Source: Polytrichum commune
Lineage: Eukaryota; Streptophyta; Polytrichopsida; Polytrichales; Polytrichaceae
Length of the DNA: 64,000 nt
Assembly: GCA_950295325.1 (NCBI GenBank)
Contig: OX485808.1
Location: 35,174,527-35,238,526 of the forward strand
Direction: 5' to 3'
The notes beneath the pieces were generated by a model that was not told the DNA's origin, made no database searches, and saw nothing but the letters and a program-made list of their open reading frames with translations. The number at the start of each line of letters is the position of its first letter. The stretch's first letter is position 1. Position numbers and translations under genes: made by a program. Of the stretch, positions 61,401 through 64,000 are shown piece by piece.

Positions 61401-62644
61401 TATTGACGTCAAGATCGTCGGTAGATGCAAAAGTTTCGGGTGCTAATGTCATTGCAAACATGTCGGTTGCCTTGGGCAACGACTGGCCTCACGACAAAGA
61501 CCAAAACACAGAAATCGGGACTCTCTCCAGCATAATTCTTTCAAATCTGCAATGCATGCCTGCCAAAGTACAAGAACACCTTCTGCAGGGACTCCTGCAA
61601 CTTGCAAAAGGAAAAGAAACTTTTGAGGTGGCGACACTGAAGATGAGAGCGGACGACGCTTTCACAATCTTGATACCTCTGTTCAAAGAAACTACTGCCG
61701 AAAATGTGCGGTTGGCTGCGCTCCAGCTTTTCGCGTCCTTGTCGAAAGGATCTGGCGCTGAAGCCTGGGCGGCCTTGAATCAAAAACCACTGGAGAATTT
61801 TCCTCTGTTATTAGAACTGTTAAAGAACTCTGGTTTTGCTGGAAAGAAAGCGGAGGTTTCAGCCATGACAGTCTTGGCAAGCTTGCCAAAAGATAACCAT
61901 GACATGACTTCCATTCTGGTCCAGGCCAACATCATTCCTGTTCTGGTCAAGTATCTCGGTTCGCCTTCAACCGAGGGGGTAGCTGCAGCAGCCCTTTGCC
62001 GTTTTACGTCCGCCAAAAATCCTGATCTTCAAATGAAACTTGCACAACTTGACGTGATAGAGAAATTTGTCGATCTTCTGGACGCAGGCAGTGATACGAA
62101 GACAAAAGTATGCGCAGCAAGAGCACTTGCCGATTTCTCCACTAGCACTCCCAAGCTTGTGACACCTCTGCAATCACCGAACAACCTCCTCTGGCGTTCT
62201 TGCTGTAGCCCGAAACCCGAGGTCTGCGAAGTGCACGGCGGGATCTGCACAGTGAAGAGCACATTCTGCCTGCTGGAAGCGGATGCCATCCGTCCTCTCC
62301 TTGATGTTCTGAAAGGAGGAGAGCCTCGCTCTTCGGAGGCCGCTCTAATCGCCTTAAACACTTTAGTCTCTTCGGAGAGCGGCTGCCACGCCATAGACAA
62401 AGCCAAAGGAGTCCAACTGATCATCGGTGTCTTGAATAAAGGCCGACCGAAAGCACAGGACATGGCGGTTAACATGTTGGAGAAGTTCTTCACTCTGCAG
62501 AAGTACCTGGATGACTATGGCCAGTCCGCACAAATGGGAATCATCCATGTTCACCAGCACAGTGCGAATCCGAATGCACGGTGTGTTGCTGGCAAGATCT
62601 TGCGTCGGCTGGAGCTTCTTCACACACAATCCGCCACGGCTTAA
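58403..62644 (+). CDS. U-box/ARM-repeat E3 ubiquitin ligase (PUB43/44, SAUL1-like)
   Basis: Exons are 58403-58585, about 59130-60215, 60326-60641, about 60832-61051 and 61388-62644; about 1020 aa if in frame. Such proteins pass ubiquitin from an E2 to substrates, with ARM repeats binding targets or membranes. Exon 2 contains an N-terminal helical region and the U-box, FKCPITKEVMRDPVQIASGQ.. to ..PNFAMSQSIAEWRERN (about 272-335). ARM-type repeats follow to the C-terminus (for example LRKLACATLQILAADN and AALCRFTS). VCEVHGGICTVKSTFCLLEA is a signature I associate with the SAUL1 group. The exon 3 donor (ACAG|GTAAGT) leaves one base. Exon 4 reads correctly as GPPTSKISMAKALAEL only if it starts at 60831, but the AG puts it at 60832, a one-base conflict. 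The exon 2 acceptor (TCTAAACAG) is the best phase-0 choice but uncertain. Confidence 0.85.
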
Positions 62645-62900
62645 TGAATGAGTGATAAACATTTCGGACAACATTCGACAAAGTGTATAGGAATTTCTCC
62701 TGTACTAACAGCCAGTCCCTGTATATCGAAACTTGGAGATTCATTAGCACTAGAGGCCCTCTCTCCTGTGCCAAAAAGAGATTGTGTTATCTCTCGAGCG
62801 AATGTATCACGATGAGAAGGGAATGGCTTTGAAGATAAAGAGACACAAAGAGAGAAACACAATTTGCAATAGAGCAGAAATACCTGAATCAGTATGATTT

Positions 62901-63010
62901 CAACCATGTTCACCAGCAAAGTGCGTATCCAAATGCACGGCGTGTTGCCGGCAAGATCTTAGTCAACGGGAGCTTCTTCATATCCAATCCAACACTGCTT
63001 GATAAGTGAT
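62901..63010 (+). repeat. Partial duplicate of the U-box gene's 3' end
   Basis: This segment repeats 62545-62655 with about 80-85% identity. Shared blocks include CCATGTTCACCAGCA, AATGCACGG(C/T)GTGTTGC, GGCAAGATCTT and GGAGCTTCTTCA. It covers the last coding codons and the stop region, offset by about 356 bp, and is no longer in frame. Confidence 0.85.
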
Positions 63011-64000
63011 GGTTTTGCAAGCGAACCGGGTGGGATCATGGAGGTAGCCGTGTGGCTTTGCATACCATTAATACTTGGGCTTTGATGTAGTTTGGGTCTA
63101 GTACCCAACTATGTTGTGTTAGTTCTAGGCAATGAAGGTGGGGCTCCTCATCATATGTGAGGTTGCCATACACGGGGTCTATGGATTGATTTAAAGGATG
63201 CTAGTAGTTTTGACTTTGAATATTCATTAAATATTCAATTGAGAATAAAAACATTTTCTTTCTTTCTTGATACCTATTTTAAGCCCAAAGGCTAATATGA
63301 ATATATAGTTTTTATATCAACCACATAGCCATATGTATGTGCAATAGCTCAAAGTGTTGGTTTAAGCACCCTCCACCTTACATCAATTGGAAGGGTTGAT
63401 GATGATACCAATATAATAGTCTTCGAAGCGTGAAGGCAGCATTTCCGCCATATCATTAGAGTTATCCTTGAAGTCTCTCAAAGAGGGACGAGACTGTGGG
63501 TTTGGTTCTTTAGTAAGATAACTTTCTATTGAGCTTGTTAGCTCCTTCTGTATAGGGGCCTATTTTGAAAGTTGGGTGGAATTTTTGGGACCTCATTTTT
63601 TCACTTGTCAAACTTTGAGAGAATTTTAGGATCTAAAATAGGATATGCACATGGGACCCACTATCCTAAATTTCATATTAGCATATGCAAGATTAGCTTG
63701 CCCACCCACCCTAGGAAGGACAAGCTAGAAAGTTGGTTTGTAAGAGCCTGACACCACTCTTTGTGTGTGATAATTTAAGCATTAAGAAAACTTGGATCAC
63801 TTTTGTGTTGATTCTCATAAACTCAAGGTTTGAGCCTAAATAATAAAAGTAACGTTGGGGTTAAGTTTATACACCGACGTGAATGGGAGCTTGTTCTTCT
63901 ATATTGTGGTCATGTTTAACCATGTTTGGGACTAACCCATGGATGCATCTATTTAACTTATCGGATAACTTTGTTGATTGACAAGTTGTGTTCCGAATGA
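63011..64000. other. Gene-free intergenic end of the window
   Basis: AT-rich with short chance frames only. No element boundaries or genes were recognised. Confidence 0.5.

Overview
This is a nuclear window from a land plant. It has spliceosomal genes with short GT..AG introns, a SAUL1-type plant U-box/ARM E3 ligase, a plant type-I inositol-polyphosphate 5-phosphatase and a plant rhomboid. It also has dense Stowaway- and PIF/Harbinger-like repeats. The rarer families (a ParB-like/methylase-like fusion, a plant FCP1-like protein with DLNG, a DUF7869-type transposase) make me lean towards a non-seed plant such as a bryophyte, lycophyte or fern. I cannot fix the species from sequence alone.

Layout. 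Positions 1-25.5 kb hold no gene I can support. They contain AT-rich intergenic DNA with a Stowaway-like MITE (626-859), a TTA-flanked Harbinger-like element (8561-9141), several copies of an ACCGGTT-rich MITE (13.7, 14.4, 15.5, 15.8 and 19.1 kb), a dispersed ~210-bp repeat, a decayed LINE tail (18.1-18.46 kb) and a 210-bp tandem array (22.55-23.54 kb). At 25611-29398 (+) lies an intact 11-exon 5-phosphatase gene (620 codons, all splice phases agree). At 32345-34562 (-) lies a two-exon rhomboid with its Ser/His dyad. 34.8-36.4 kb carries a small hypothetical ORF whose two ends have been duplicated.

The most unusual part is 40.0-47.5 kb. It is a GC- and CpG-rich island with three minus-strand units: a Pro-rich hypothetical, an FCP1/NIF-type HAD protein, and a ~1300-codon protein. 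The last joins an N-terminal ParB-like DGQH segment to what looks like a degenerate beta-class N6/N4 DNA-methylase fold. Its introns, two coding spots and its upstream flank carry about 20 copies of one short CpG-rich palindrome, ACGAACG-NN-CGTTCGT. I saw none elsewhere in the window. This palindrome/ParB-like association is my candidate for an undescribed system.

48.9-51.66 kb (+) is a DUF7869-type transposase with one intron and a single in-frame TGA. 52.1-56.5 kb is a pile of non-autonomous elements: an ACCGGTT MITE, a 1.1-kb TAA-flanked Harbinger MITE, and a 2.2-kb TTA-flanked element holding a 72-bp tandem array. 58403-62644 (+) is the U-box/ARM gene, which looks complete except for a one-base phase conflict at one junction. 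A ~110-bp copy of its 3' end lies downstream. The cellular genes (phosphoinositide dephosphorylation, intramembrane proteolysis, ubiquitin ligation) show no operon-like link; each is an independent transcription unit.
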